Assembly: GCF_030548205.1 (NCBI RefSeq)
Contig: NZ_JAUORV010000004.1
Location: forward strand, 124,001 to 188,000
Source of the DNA: Aliiglaciecola sp. 3_MG-2023
GTDB taxonomy: Bacteria > Pseudomonadota > Gammaproteobacteria > Enterobacterales > Alteromonadaceae
DNA: 64,000 nt
Reading direction: 5' to 3'
The position numbers were made by a program, and so were the translations under genes. Below, piece after piece: positions 27,731-36,923 of the stretch. The notes beneath the pieces are model-generated. The model was given only the letters and a program-made list of their open reading frames with translations, ran no database searches and was not told where the DNA came from. The stretch's first letter is position 1; the number at the start of each line of letters is the position of its first letter.

Positions 27731-29707
27731 ATGTTAGGTATTTGTTATTATCCTGAGCATTGGCCTGAGCACATGTGGCAAAAAGATGCGCTAGAAATGA
27801 AGAAATTGGGTTTAGAGTTCGTACGTATCGGCGAATTCGCATGGTCACGTCTAGAGTCTGAAGAAGGAATTTATAGCTTTGAATGGTTAGACAGAGCAAT
27901 AGAGACGTTAGCGTCGGCCGGACTAAAAATCATTATGTGCACGCCCACAGCTACGCCTCCTAAATGGCTGATAGATAAATACCCAAGTATCTTACCTGTT
28001 GATATCAATACAGGTAACCTGAGAGGGTTTGGCTCAAGGCGCCATTATGACTTTTCTAGCCCAGATTATCTAAGGGAAGCTCTCAAAATTTCTGAAGTTG
28101 TCGCTGAGCGATACGGCCAACACTCTGACGTGGTAGGTTGGCAAACGGATAATGAAATCGCCTGCCATGATACTTGTCACAGTGGCTCTTCGAACGCTAG
28201 ACAAGCTTTCCAAAAATGGTGTAAGCAAAAATATTCGGATATAGCCAGCTTAAATAGTGCCTGGGGAACAGTATTTTGGTCGATGGAATATCAAGATTTC
28301 TCACAGATAGAATTACCTATTTTAGCGGTCACTGAAACAAATCCAGCACATCAATTAGCCTATCGACGTTTCAGCTCTGATCAGGTCATTCAATTTCACG
28401 ATAGTATGATTAAAGTCATCAAAAAACATGCGCCAAATAGTTGGGTCACACACAATTTTATCCCAATGGCTGACACACAAACTGACAATCATGCATTGGC
28501 TAAAAATCTTGATTTTGTGAGTTATGATAATTATCCCCTTGGACGCAGTGATTTGTTTTTTGCTAATGCACCGAAGGAAAATTTTAAACCTTACATGCGC
28601 ACCGGACATCCAGATTATTCAAGTTATGCTTTTGATCAAAGCAGAGGAATTAGCAATAACAACTTTTGGATCATGGAGCAACAACCAGGCCCCGTGAACT
28701 GGGCAAATCATAATCCCCGCCCAGAAAAAGGTATGGTTCGTTTATGGTCATGGCAAGCGTTTGCTCATGGTGCTGACTGTGTTTGTTTCTTTCGCTGGCG
28801 ACAAGCGCCATTTGCCCAAGAACAAATGCATGCTGGAATCAAACGAAATGACAATTCTCCTTCTCAGGCATGGCACGAAGTGAAACAACTGAATGCTGAG
28901 TTACAGCAATCTATTTTCAAAGCTGGTAGTAAAGTGAAATCAAAAGTAGCGATTGTCACAGGAACACTATTTCAGTGGGTGACTGAAATAGAAATTCAGG
29001 GAAAAAGTTACAGCCATTTAGAGGTGGAATTTTCCTATTATTCGGCGCTTAGGCAATTGGGGTTGGCTGTTGACTTCATCTCAACCGAAGATGACTTAAG
29101 TCAATATGACATGATCATAGCGCCTTGTATGCCAATTGTGGATCAAAACTTTATTGATAAATGTAAAAACAGTAAAGCACATTTTGTGTTCGGACCCAGA
29201 GCAGGGGCAAAAACCAAAGAGCTTAGTCTAGTGCCAAATTTAGGCCCTGGTTTGCTTCAGCAATTAATCCCAATTAAAGTCTTATCAACTGAGACTATTC
29301 GTCCAGATTGCAGTGAGAGTTTGAGTTTTAATGATAGAAAGTATGAAAGTTGCTGTTGGCGTGAAGAACTGGAGATATCTGCGGGTGTAGAAATTTTAGC
29401 TATTGATGAGAAAGCGGATCCAATCGTTGTAAAATATGGTAGAACACACTACATAGCCAGCCTAACTTGTGATCATTTTTTACAAGATTTTTTGTCTTCA
29501 GTAGCCGAAAAAGCCAAGATAAATACACTCCGCCTACCTAAAGATATCCGTATTATGCAAAGGGAAAACTTAACCTTTGTATTCAATTATGCCAGTGAGC
29601 CTCAATCTTTACCTACTAAGTTAGTCGATAAATTAGGACATTTTGTGTTAGGAAGTAAAAAGTTAGCACCATATGATCTGGCGATTATTCAACACGCAAA
29701 TGAATAA
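27731..29707 (+). CDS. Beta-galactosidase, GH42, cytoplasmic
   Basis: The 658-residue GH42 enzyme begins MLGICYYPEHWPEHMWQKD, has the acid/base E142 in WQTDNEIACHDT and the nucleophile E316 in FWIMEQQPGPVNW. The trimerisation/flavodoxin-like middle domain (about 395-590) and a small C-terminal domain follow. No signal peptide is present, so it acts on internalised galactosides. GH42 enzymes often prefer short beta-galactosides over lactose. It is paired with a GH36 alpha-galactosidase across a shared regulatory region. The upstream AGAG ribosome site is weak. Confidence 0.95.
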   Translation: MLGICYYPEHWPEHMWQKDALEMKKLGLEFVRIGEFAWSRLESEEGIYSFEWLDRAIETLASAGLKIIMCTPTATPPKWLIDKYPSILPVDINTGNLRGFGSRRHYDFSSPDYLREALKISEVVAERYGQHSDVVGWQTDNEIACHDTCHSGSSNARQAFQKWCKQKYSDIASLNSAWGTVFWSMEYQDFSQIELPILAVTETNPAHQLAYRRFSSDQVIQFHDSMIKVIKKHAPNSWVTHNFIPMADTQTDNHALAKNLDFVSYDNYPLGRSDLFFANAPKENFKPYMRTGHPDYSSYAFDQSRGISNNNFWIMEQQPGPVNWANHNPRPEKGMVRLWSWQAFAHGADCVCFFRWRQAPFAQEQMHAGIKRNDNSPSQAWHEVKQLNAELQQSIFKAGSKVKSKVAIVTGTLFQWVTEIEIQGKSYSHLEVEFSYYSALRQLGLAVDFISTEDDLSQYDMIIAPCMPIVDQNFIDKCKNSKAHFVFGPRAGAKTKELSLVPNLGPGLLQQLIPIKVLSTETIRPDCSESLSFNDRKYESCCWREELEISAGVEILAIDEKADPIVVKYGRTHYIASLTCDHFLQDFLSSVAEKAKINTLRLPKDIRIMQRENLTFVFNYASEPQSLPTKLVDKLGHFVLGSKKLAPYDLAIIQHANE

Positions 29708-29744
29708 TGAAACCCCAAAGAGGTTTTATTAGCCAGAAAAACAT

Positions 29745-29779
29745 GTCGTCATTATTATTTCAATTTTGACGACCGTTTT
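29745..29779 (+). terminator. Probable terminator after the GH42 gene
   Basis: GTCGTCA (29745-29751) and TGACGAC (29767-29773) form a 7-bp stem with a 15-nt loop, followed by CG and six T. It lies just before the convergent receiver gene. Confidence 0.55.
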
Positions 29780-29783
29780 TTAA

Positions 29784-30152
29784 TTAATATAGTCCAAAAC
29801 GTGTTAACACATTTTGCAATTTGATTTTATCTACCGGCTTTTCGATAAATTCGAGTACGCCAAGTTTAGCCACTCTCGATTTCATTTCAGGCTGAATATT
29901 ACCAGAGACAATAATTACGAAGACTTTGATGCAACGTTCATTTAACGTTTCTAAAACTTCAATGCCATTCATAGTGGGCATCATTAAATCAAGAATGAGT
30001 AAGGTAAATGAACCTTCGGTTAGTTTTTGAATGGCTTCTTGTCCATTACAAACACACTCAATCTGATTGACAAATTGACTAGGCAGACTGCGTGATACCA
30101 TCTTGCGCGCTAACGCAGAATCATCACAAATTAATATTGAGAAGCTCACCAT
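29784..30152 (-). CDS. Stand-alone CheY-like response regulator
   Basis: The 122-residue receiver domain has no output domain. It has the acidic pair in ILICDDSALARKMV, the phosphoacceptor Asp in LILDLMMPTMNG (about D54), the Ser switch in VIIVSGN and the conserved Lys in FIEKPVD. It probably acts by protein-protein contact, like CheY. No histidine kinase is nearby, and it is divergent from aceK by 65 bases. The partner is unknown. Confidence 0.92.
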   Translation of the reverse strand: MVSFSILICDDSALARKMVSRSLPSQFVNQIECVCNGQEAIQKLTEGSFTLLILDLMMPTMNGIEVLETLNERCIKVFVIIVSGNIQPEMKSRVAKLGVLEFIEKPVDKIKLQNVLTRFGLY

Positions 30153-30217
30153 CTCACCTTTTATTGTTATTATTAGATAGTTTTATGTTTCAATAGACTT
30201 TTCTTCAACTTTATACT

Positions 30218-31936
30218 GTGACAGAAGTTATGCCAAGCACGCAACAAAAAGTGGCCTATCAGATACTTTATGGTTTTGAGAAAAACTATCGCTGGTTTTG
30301 TAGAATTACCTCAGGGGCAAAACAACGTTTTGAGCAAGCGCAGTGGCAGGCGACTCAACTGGCAGTAAAAGAGCGCATTTCTATTTATGAGCAAAGTTTG
30401 GCGGATACGATTTCTGAAGTGTATGCCCTAATTAATCCGCGCCAGCAAAGCCATGAATTCTGGCAACAGGTAAAACGCTTTTTTGCCCTTCAATTAGAAC
30501 ACCATCCACAATACGAATTGGCCGAAACCTTTTATAACTCAGTGATTGGCAGACTTTACAAACACAATAAAATTGATGACGAGATCATGTTCGTGTTACC
30601 CAGCCGATGTTATATCCCTGGTCAAGATAAACATAAAGTCGTGAATAGTTTCGATACCAGTGGAACAGTTGGTTCGCTGATGGAGGCGATTTTAGCCATG
30701 TACCGCTTTACCATTCCGTATGAAAATAAACAAAGTGATATTCATCAACTTGACCAAGCACTTAGATCTCGACTTAACACAGAGCAATTAGCTTCAGTGC
30801 ATACTGTTGAAATTTTAAAGCCTGTATTTTTTCGCGGAAAGGCTGCGTATTTGATTGGTCGCATATGTATGCCCGATGAAACCCTACCATTCGTAATTGC
30901 TTTATTGATCAGTGAGAAAAAAGAACTTCAGGTAGATGCCTTACTAACCAGTAATAAAGATCTCAGTGTCATCTTTGGTTTTGCCCGCGCTTATTTTATG
31001 GCAGATACCCTGTATCCGGCTGAAATTGTTGCGTTTCTACAAGAATTAATGCCCAACAAAAAGAATTTCGAATTGTATATGTCGATTGGTCACTACAAAC
31101 ACGGTAAAACCGTATTCTATCGAAATTTTTTGCAGCACTTAGACAATACCCAAGACCAATTTAGCATTGCACCCGGCATTCGCGGCTTGGTAATGGCGGT
31201 TTTTCATTTACCCTCATACGGCGTTGTTTTTAAAATTATAAAAGATGAATTTCCAGAGAGTAAAAGAGTCACTCGCGAACAAGTTAAAGAATGCTACCGT
31301 TTAGTCAAAACCACAGACCGCGTAGGACGAATGGCAGACACCCATGAATACGTTAACTTCAGACTGCCAAAACACCGAATAGAGCCAGCATTGCTAGAAG
31401 AGTTGCAAGCAGTAGCAGGTAAAAATATAGAAATAAAGGACAATGAAGTCATCATCAAACACGTTTATATAGAACGTAAAATGACGCCCTTGAATATTTT
31501 CTTGCAAACTGAAACTGACGAAACAAAAATTCACAATGCGATTAATGACTTGGGGTTATGCATTAAACAAATTGCGGCAGCTAATATATTCCCTGGTGAT
31601 ATGTTGCATAAGAATTTTGGGGTTACCCGCCACGGCCGCGTCATTTTCTATGATTACGATGAAATTTGTTTGATGAATCAGCGCACCTTTAGAGAGCTTC
31701 CCAAGTCAGATGACCCTTTTGCCATGGATACCCTATCAGTGTCTCCAGAAGACGTTTTTCCTGAACAGTTCGAACATTTTATTGTCGGAAAACGCCATTT
31801 GAAGGATCTTCTAAAAAAACTCCACCCTGACCTAATGACGGCACAATATTGGATTGAAGCACAAAAAAAAGCGGCAACAGGGACAGTGCAACACTTTACG
31901 CCTTATAGTTCAGAATTGCGTTTTAAACGACAGTAG
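30218..31936 (+). CDS. aceK: Isocitrate dehydrogenase kinase/phosphatase
   Basis: The 572-residue protein matches AceK in length and in the ATP-binding region IAPGIRGLVMAVFHLPSYGVVFKIIKDEF and MLHKNFGVTRHGRVIFYDYDEI. It phosphorylates and dephosphorylates isocitrate dehydrogenase, directing carbon to the glyoxylate bypass during growth on acetate or fatty acids. The frame begins with GTG at 30218; ATG at 30230 is an equally plausible start, and neither has a strong ribosome site. Unlike in E. coli it is not next to aceBA. Confidence 0.95.
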   Translation: MTEVMPSTQQKVAYQILYGFEKNYRWFCRITSGAKQRFEQAQWQATQLAVKERISIYEQSLADTISEVYALINPRQQSHEFWQQVKRFFALQLEHHPQYELAETFYNSVIGRLYKHNKIDDEIMFVLPSRCYIPGQDKHKVVNSFDTSGTVGSLMEAILAMYRFTIPYENKQSDIHQLDQALRSRLNTEQLASVHTVEILKPVFFRGKAAYLIGRICMPDETLPFVIALLISEKKELQVDALLTSNKDLSVIFGFARAYFMADTLYPAEIVAFLQELMPNKKNFELYMSIGHYKHGKTVFYRNFLQHLDNTQDQFSIAPGIRGLVMAVFHLPSYGVVFKIIKDEFPESKRVTREQVKECYRLVKTTDRVGRMADTHEYVNFRLPKHRIEPALLEELQAVAGKNIEIKDNEVIIKHVYIERKMTPLNIFLQTETDETKIHNAINDLGLCIKQIAAANIFPGDMLHKNFGVTRHGRVIFYDYDEICLMNQRTFRELPKSDDPFAMDTLSVSPEDVFPEQFEHFIVGKRHLKDLLKKLHPDLMTAQYWIEAQKKAATGTVQHFTPYSSELRFKRQ

Positions 31937-31958
31937 ACAGCAAGTGAATATAGCCCAA

Positions 31959-32933
31959 ATGCCAGCAACGATGACGAGTAGATTAACTGAGAAACTTGGC
32001 ATTCAGTTACCATCAGCAGAACAAAAGTTAATATTGAACTGGAAAAATGACCATGCGGTGAGTGTTTGGATTAAACGGGATGATTTAATCCATCCGATTA
32101 TTTCAGGCAATAAATGGCGGAAGTTGAGTAAAACGTTGTTAAGTTCAGCCCAATCACCACCAGCAAACATTATCAGTTTCGGGGGCGGGCACTCTAATCA
32201 TTTACATGCATTGGGTTTTTGTTGTCACAAATTGGAAATTCCTCTCGTGGCAATCATCAGAGGGGATTATTCACAACATATGACACCCATGCTAAACGAC
32301 CTCAAACGCTGGGGCGCAACAATTGAATGGGTCAATAAAGTCACTTATGCTCAACGAACTGAGGCGAGTTACTTAGAGCATTTAAAAGGCCGGCATCCCA
32401 ATTCATTAATTATTCCAGAAGGCGGCTCTCATTTCGAAGCCTTAGATGGGGTTGCTAGCATAGTGACAGAATTAACCCAAGAATATGACGTGATAATTGC
32501 CCCTGTCGCCAGTGGTGGAACTTTGGCTGGGTTGATTCAAGGAGTACAAAATAAACCCAGCAAAGTATTAGGCATAGGCGTATTAAAGGGACATGACTAT
32601 TTGTACCAATTGGTTAATCAGTTTTTGCCAAAACAGGGGAAACAACAACCCTCGGAGCAAGCAGCTTGGCAGATCAATTCAGATTTTCACTTTGGCGGAT
32701 ATGCTAAAACAACACCTGAACTAGTTACTTTCTGTGAACAATTTGAGCAAGATACCCATATAGCACTAGAACCAATTTATTCAGGTAAGCTGTTTTGGGG
32801 ATTACGTCATCTCATTGAAAATAACCATTTTCCTCAAGGGAGTAAAATCCTTGCTTTGCATACCGGTGGCTTGCAAGGTAAACGTGGACAGCAACCCGCA
32901 AAGACAATAAGGAAACAAGATGCAATGGACTGA
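31959..32933 (+). CDS. PLP enzyme of the ACC deaminase / D-cysteine desulfhydrase family
   Basis: About 324 residues of the tryptophan-synthase-beta fold. The PLP lysine lies in HPIISGNKWRKLSK, with SFGGGHSNHLHALGF (substrate Ser/Asn loop) and APVASGGTLAGLIQG (phosphate loop). It could be D-cysteine desulfhydrase or a related 1-aminocyclopropane-1-carboxylate deaminase-like enzyme; the sequence alone does not decide. The open frame extends back to 31854 inside aceK, but homology starts near residue MTSRLTEKLG. I take ATG 31959, with 31971 as the alternative. Its stop overlaps the pnuC start. Confidence 0.85.
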   Translation: MPATMTSRLTEKLGIQLPSAEQKLILNWKNDHAVSVWIKRDDLIHPIISGNKWRKLSKTLLSSAQSPPANIISFGGGHSNHLHALGFCCHKLEIPLVAIIRGDYSQHMTPMLNDLKRWGATIEWVNKVTYAQRTEASYLEHLKGRHPNSLIIPEGGSHFEALDGVASIVTELTQEYDVIIAPVASGGTLAGLIQGVQNKPSKVLGIGVLKGHDYLYQLVNQFLPKQGKQQPSEQAAWQINSDFHFGGYAKTTPELVTFCEQFEQDTHIALEPIYSGKLFWGLRHLIENNHFPQGSKILALHTGGLQGKRGQQPAKTIRKQDAMD

Positions 32934-33531
32934 ATGGCTCGCTGGCTTCGCTGGTGCTTCACCAATCGAGTGGATAGCAACTGTCAGCGGATTCTTATGC
33001 GTATTTTTGATTATTAAACGTAGTATCTGGTGTTTTTTCTTCGGTTTTATTCAAGTGAGTTTATACAGCTATATTTTTTATGATGTAAAGCTCTATTCCG
33101 ACATGCTTCTGCATCTTATCTATGTGGGTTTTCAGGTTTATGGGTATTGGATTTGGTCGAAAAACTTAGATGACGGTGGTCATGTGGTAGTTCATCGCGG
33201 GAGTAATAATCTTTATGTGCAAATATCTGTGTTAGCCATTATTGCCACTGTCTTGTGGGGATGGTTTATGGCCAGCAATACAGATGCCAGCCTCCCCTAC
33301 TTCGATGCATTCACCACTTGTGTCAGTTTAATCGCCCAATGGTTAATGTCACATAAGAAGCTGTACAACTGGAGTTTTTGGATTGTAGTTGATGTAGTAG
33401 CTATTTGGGTTTATTGGCAGAAAGCTTTATACCCTACCTCTGTGCTCTATTTATGTTTTTTAGTGATGGCCTGTATTGGTCAGTATCAGTGGTGGCGGAT
33501 TTACCACAAAAATTCCAAGCAGTTCGCTTAA
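32920..33531 (+). CDS. pnuC: PnuC-like nicotinamide riboside transporter
   Basis: This 203-residue inner-membrane protein has about seven hydrophobic helices. It shows the PnuC motifs FFFGFIQVSLYSYIFYDVKLYSD and HLIYVGFQVYGYWIW, plus WIVVDVVAIWVYWQKALYPTS near the end. It imports nicotinamide riboside for NAD synthesis; the sister PnuT branch takes thiamine, so the substrate is not fully certain. The ATG, preceded by AAGGA, overlaps the previous gene by 14 bases, indicating coupling. Confidence 0.9.
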   Translation: MQWTEWLAGFAGASPIEWIATVSGFLCVFLIIKRSIWCFFFGFIQVSLYSYIFYDVKLYSDMLLHLIYVGFQVYGYWIWSKNLDDGGHVVVHRGSNNLYVQISVLAIIATVLWGWFMASNTDASLPYFDAFTTCVSLIAQWLMSHKKLYNWSFWIVVDVVAIWVYWQKALYPTSVLYLCFLVMACIGQYQWWRIYHKNSKQFA

Positions 33532-33643
33532 CTGACTTGGAATAGCGCAATAAAGTGTCTATATTTTTGCATTCGCCTATTGCGTCTTTAGCTAGCAGTG
33601 TTAGCATGCGCAAAATTTTCAGCTTGGATAAAAGGAAGCTTAT

Positions 33644-34846
33644 ATGTCTCGTGTTTTGATCATCGGTGCTGGCGGCGTTGCTGCAGTTACCATAAAAAAA
33701 TGTGCCCGTATGCCAGAGCACTTTGACGAAATCTATTTGGCCAGCAGAACCGTGTCCAAATGCGAAGCTTTGCAAGCTGAAGTTGGCGCAGATCGCGTTA
33801 AAGCTGTATATGCTATTGATGCTGATAATGCCGCAGAAGTTGAAGCGTTAATCAATAAAGTTAAACCTGATTTACTTATCAACCTGGCTCTTCCCTATCA
33901 AGATTTGCCAATTATGGATGCCTGTCTTGCCACCGGAACCAATTATTTAGATACCGCTAACTACGAGCCGAAAGACGAAGCTAAATTTGAATATTCATGG
34001 CAGTGGGCTTATCAAGACAGATTTAAAGAAAAAGGCATAATGGCGCTTTTAGGTAGTGGTTTTGATCCCGGTGTGACTAACGTTTATACCGCTTACGCTG
34101 CCAAACATTATTTTGATGAAATTCATTATCTGGATATAGTCGATTGCAATGGTGGCGACCATGGTCAAGCCTTTGCCACCAACTTCAATCCTGAGATTAA
34201 TATCCGCGAAATTACCCAGCGAGGACGTTTTTGGGAAAATGGCCAGTGGAAAGAAACCGACCCATTGAGTGTTAGAGAAGACCTTGATTACCAAAATATT
34301 GGGGTTAGAGCCTCATATTTGATGTTCCACGAAGAACTGGAATCAATTGTAAAACACTTTCCAACATTGAAACGTGCACGTTTTTGGATGACCTTTGGTG
34401 ATGCTTACTTGAACCACCTGAAAGTACTTGAAGGTATTGGCATGACCAGTATTGAACCTATTGATTTCCAAGGGCAACAAATTGTGCCCCTTGAATTCTT
34501 AAAAGCCGTGTTACCAAATCCTGGTTCTCTTGCCGAAGGTTACACCGGCATGACTTGTATAGGCACTTACATCACAGGGGTTAAAGATGGCAAAGAAAAA
34601 ACCATTTTTATTTATAACAACTGTGATCACGCTGCATGTTTTGAAGAAGTGGGGGCACAAGCGGTTTCCTATACGACAGGTGTACCTGCGATGATAGGTG
34701 CAGCGTTGATGTTAAATGGCACCTGGAAAGGTGAAGGTGTTTGGAATATGGAACAATTTGATCCAGACCCATTCATGGACATGCTAAATCAACATGGGCT
34801 ACCTTGGCAGGTGCTAGAGTGTGAACAAAGCCCCTTTAAACGCTAA
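33644..34846 (+). CDS. Carboxynorspermidine synthase (saccharopine dehydrogenase family)
   Basis: The 400-residue NADPH enzyme has the Rossmann loop VLIIGAGGVAAVTIKKCA and the family segments LLINLALPYQDLPIMDACL and GSGFDPGVTNVYTAYA. It is followed immediately by the decarboxylase gene nspC, the arrangement that identifies it as carboxy(nor)spermidine dehydrogenase. It condenses aspartate semialdehyde with diaminopropane or putrescine. In this organism it is likely the route to spermidine or norspermidine. AAGGAAG-like sequence precedes the ATG. Confidence 0.92.
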   Translation: MSRVLIIGAGGVAAVTIKKCARMPEHFDEIYLASRTVSKCEALQAEVGADRVKAVYAIDADNAAEVEALINKVKPDLLINLALPYQDLPIMDACLATGTNYLDTANYEPKDEAKFEYSWQWAYQDRFKEKGIMALLGSGFDPGVTNVYTAYAAKHYFDEIHYLDIVDCNGGDHGQAFATNFNPEINIREITQRGRFWENGQWKETDPLSVREDLDYQNIGVRASYLMFHEELESIVKHFPTLKRARFWMTFGDAYLNHLKVLEGIGMTSIEPIDFQGQQIVPLEFLKAVLPNPGSLAEGYTGMTCIGTYITGVKDGKEKTIFIYNNCDHAACFEEVGAQAVSYTTGVPAMIGAALMLNGTWKGEGVWNMEQFDPDPFMDMLNQHGLPWQVLECEQSPFKR

Positions 34847-34860
34847 TTGGGAGTAACACC

Positions 34861-36000
34861 TTGAGCGATATAATGTTAAACCCAGTCATCCCTTCACCAT
34901 GCTATGTGTGCGAAGAGTCTAAGCTTGAACATAATTTGCAAATAATGGAACGTGTACAGCGCGAAGCTGGGGTTGATATTATTCTTGCGCTCAAAGGGTT
35001 TGCCATGTGGTCGACCTTCGATTTAGTGGGTAAATACTTGAAAGGTTGCACCGCCAGTTCAGTTTGGGAAGCCAAACTTGCAAAATTTGAAATGGGTAAA
35101 GAAGTCCACGCGTTCTCTCCGGCATACAAACCGGCGGACATGGATGAATTATTGAATCTGGTTAATCACATTTCATTTAATAGTTTAGGTCAGTGGCAGC
35201 GTTATAAAGAGCAAGTTTTGGGTAGAGGTATCTCTGCGGGCATACGCTTGAACCCTGAACACCGGGAAGCAGAAACAGAGCTGTATGATCCTAGTGCACC
35301 AGGCTCGCGTTTAGGTATTCGAGTGGCTGACTTAGCAGGTGCTGACTTAAGTGGTATCGAAGGTTTTCACGTGCACAATTTGTGTGAATGTGACTCTTAT
35401 GCCACTGAACGCACCTTGTTAGCGGTGGAAAAACGCTTTGCAAAATGGCTTCCAAGTATTAAGTGGTTAAACTTAGGTGGTGGTCATTTAATGACTAAAA
35501 AAGGTTATAACCTGCAACACCTAATTGACACCTTAATCCAATTTAAACAGCGCCATCCGCACATTCATATTATTCTTGAGCCTGGTTCTGCTGTAGCGTG
35601 GCAAACCGGTTCTTTGGTGTCTGAAGTTGTGGATATTGTTGAAAACGAAGGGCAAATCGCTATTTTGGATATTTCCGCCACTGGGCATATGCCAGATGTA
35701 TTGGAGATGCCTTACCGGCCAATGGTGACAGGTGCAGGAGAGCCTGGTGAAAAAGCGTTTGACTACAAGCTTGGCGGTAATTCCTGTCTTGCCGGTGACG
35801 TTATCGATACCTATAGTTTTGATCACAAGTTAGCTGTGGGCGAACGAGTTATTTTTGAAGATATGATCCACTATACCATGGTAAAAACCACGTTTTTCAA
35901 TGGCGTTGAACACCCCGCGATAGGGATAATTCGAACAACAGGAGAGTTTGAGTTAATCCGTGAGTTTAACTACCAAGATTTCAGAAATCGTCTTTCATAG
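34861..36000 (+). CDS. nspC: Carboxynorspermidine decarboxylase
   Basis: The 379-residue alanine-racemase-fold PLP decarboxylase has the PLP lysine in ILALKGFAMWSTF, HVHNLCECDSY, LNLGGGHLMTKKGY and the late catalytic GGNSCLAGDVID. It removes CO2 from carboxyspermidine/carboxynorspermidine to give the triamine. A TTG start at 34861 is supported by GGGAG at 34849-34853; the next ATG (34873) is too far from any site. It lies 14 bases after the synthase gene. Confidence 0.95.
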   Translation: MSDIMLNPVIPSPCYVCEESKLEHNLQIMERVQREAGVDIILALKGFAMWSTFDLVGKYLKGCTASSVWEAKLAKFEMGKEVHAFSPAYKPADMDELLNLVNHISFNSLGQWQRYKEQVLGRGISAGIRLNPEHREAETELYDPSAPGSRLGIRVADLAGADLSGIEGFHVHNLCECDSYATERTLLAVEKRFAKWLPSIKWLNLGGGHLMTKKGYNLQHLIDTLIQFKQRHPHIHIILEPGSAVAWQTGSLVSEVVDIVENEGQIAILDISATGHMPDVLEMPYRPMVTGAGEPGEKAFDYKLGGNSCLAGDVIDTYSFDHKLAVGERVIFEDMIHYTMVKTTFFNGVEHPAIGIIRTTGEFELIREFNYQDFRNRLS

Positions 36001-36044
36001 CCTTAATTAAGGATTATTGCTTTCCCACTTTATACCTGCGGCAA

Positions 36045-36923
36045 TTAACTTCTAAGTTGCCGCATGCCTAATATAACCAATACTAAACTAGTTAAATGCA
36101 TAAGTGTCACAGGTTCGTTTAACAGCTGATTAGATAAAATAATCGTAAATAAAGGTCCTACCGCTCCCACAATTGACGCTTTACTAGCGCCTATTCTTTT
36201 CACCCCTGCACTGATCATAAAAGACGGGATCAAGGTCATAAAAATGGCCACGATTAACCCTCCCATATATAGCTCAGTTGAGTAGTGCAATAAGTCCCCC
36301 ACTCCCGCAGCATAAGAATGTATTAGCAAGGTAATACAAGCAGATATCATAGCTAAACAAACAAAACGTTGACTGCCAATTTGTCGGGAAAAACGTTGAG
36401 TAGCCACTAAATACCAAGCCGTTAAAATACTCGCAACAAATACCAGAAAACTGCCCAAATAAAGGTTATCACCACCGAAGGAAAGGTCTGCATAGAAAAA
36501 CACAAAAATACCGGCATAGGACAATATCAGTGCTAACCAGACACTGCGGACTGGTTTTTCGTTTAAAAACCACCAACCAAATAAGATTGCCACTGCGGGA
36601 TAACAAAATAGAATAATTCTCTCTAACCCCGCAGTAATGTACTGTAATCCTAATAAATCGAAATAACTGCCCAAATGATAACAAGCGATGCCCGCCGCAC
36701 AACAAGCCAATAATTCCTTAGGACTGAGCGTTCCCCAACCGGTCTGTTTTAATGACCATAATAGAATCAGCAAATAAAAGGGTAAAACAAACAACATGCG
36801 AAGGGTTTGCAATTCCAAAGGACCTATACCTAACTGATACAGGTATTTAATCATAATCGCTTTACTGGAGAATAGAATAGTACCTAGAACAACGAAGAAA
36901 ATGCCCGGATCAATGCGTAGCAT
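36045..36923 (-). CDS. EamA-family DMT transporter
   Basis: The protein of about 292 residues has ten hydrophobic helices in two EamA repeats (FFVVLGTILFSSKAIMIKYLY at the start; SFMISAGVKRIGASKASIVG in the second). It is probably an inner-membrane exporter of a small metabolite; the substrate is unknown. I choose the ATG at 36921-36923, where homologues begin. The frame is open to 36968, which would overlap the end of apbE by 59 bases. The chosen start overlaps it by 14 bases, so the two genes are still coupled. Confidence 0.88.
   Translation of the reverse strand: MLRIDPGIFFVVLGTILFSSKAIMIKYLYQLGIGPLELQTLRMLFVLPFYLLILLWSLKQTGWGTLSPKELLACCAAGIACYHLGSYFDLLGLQYITAGLERIILFCYPAVAILFGWWFLNEKPVRSVWLALILSYAGIFVFFYADLSFGGDNLYLGSFLVFVASILTAWYLVATQRFSRQIGSQRFVCLAMISACITLLIHSYAAGVGDLLHYSTELYMGGLIVAIFMTLIPSFMISAGVKRIGASKASIVGAVGPLFTIILSNQLLNEPVTLMHLTSLVLVILGMRQLRS

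Noticed and set aside
31854-31958. Start of the PLP enzyme inside aceK
   Set aside because: The first 35 residues are a lysine-rich shadow of aceK and do not fit the family; later ATGs are better.
36037-36064. TGCGGCAA/TTGCCGCA hairpin at the end of nspC and the EamA gene
   Set aside because: A real 8-bp stem, but the EamA stop codon lies inside the loop and no T tract follows on either strand; not called as a terminator.
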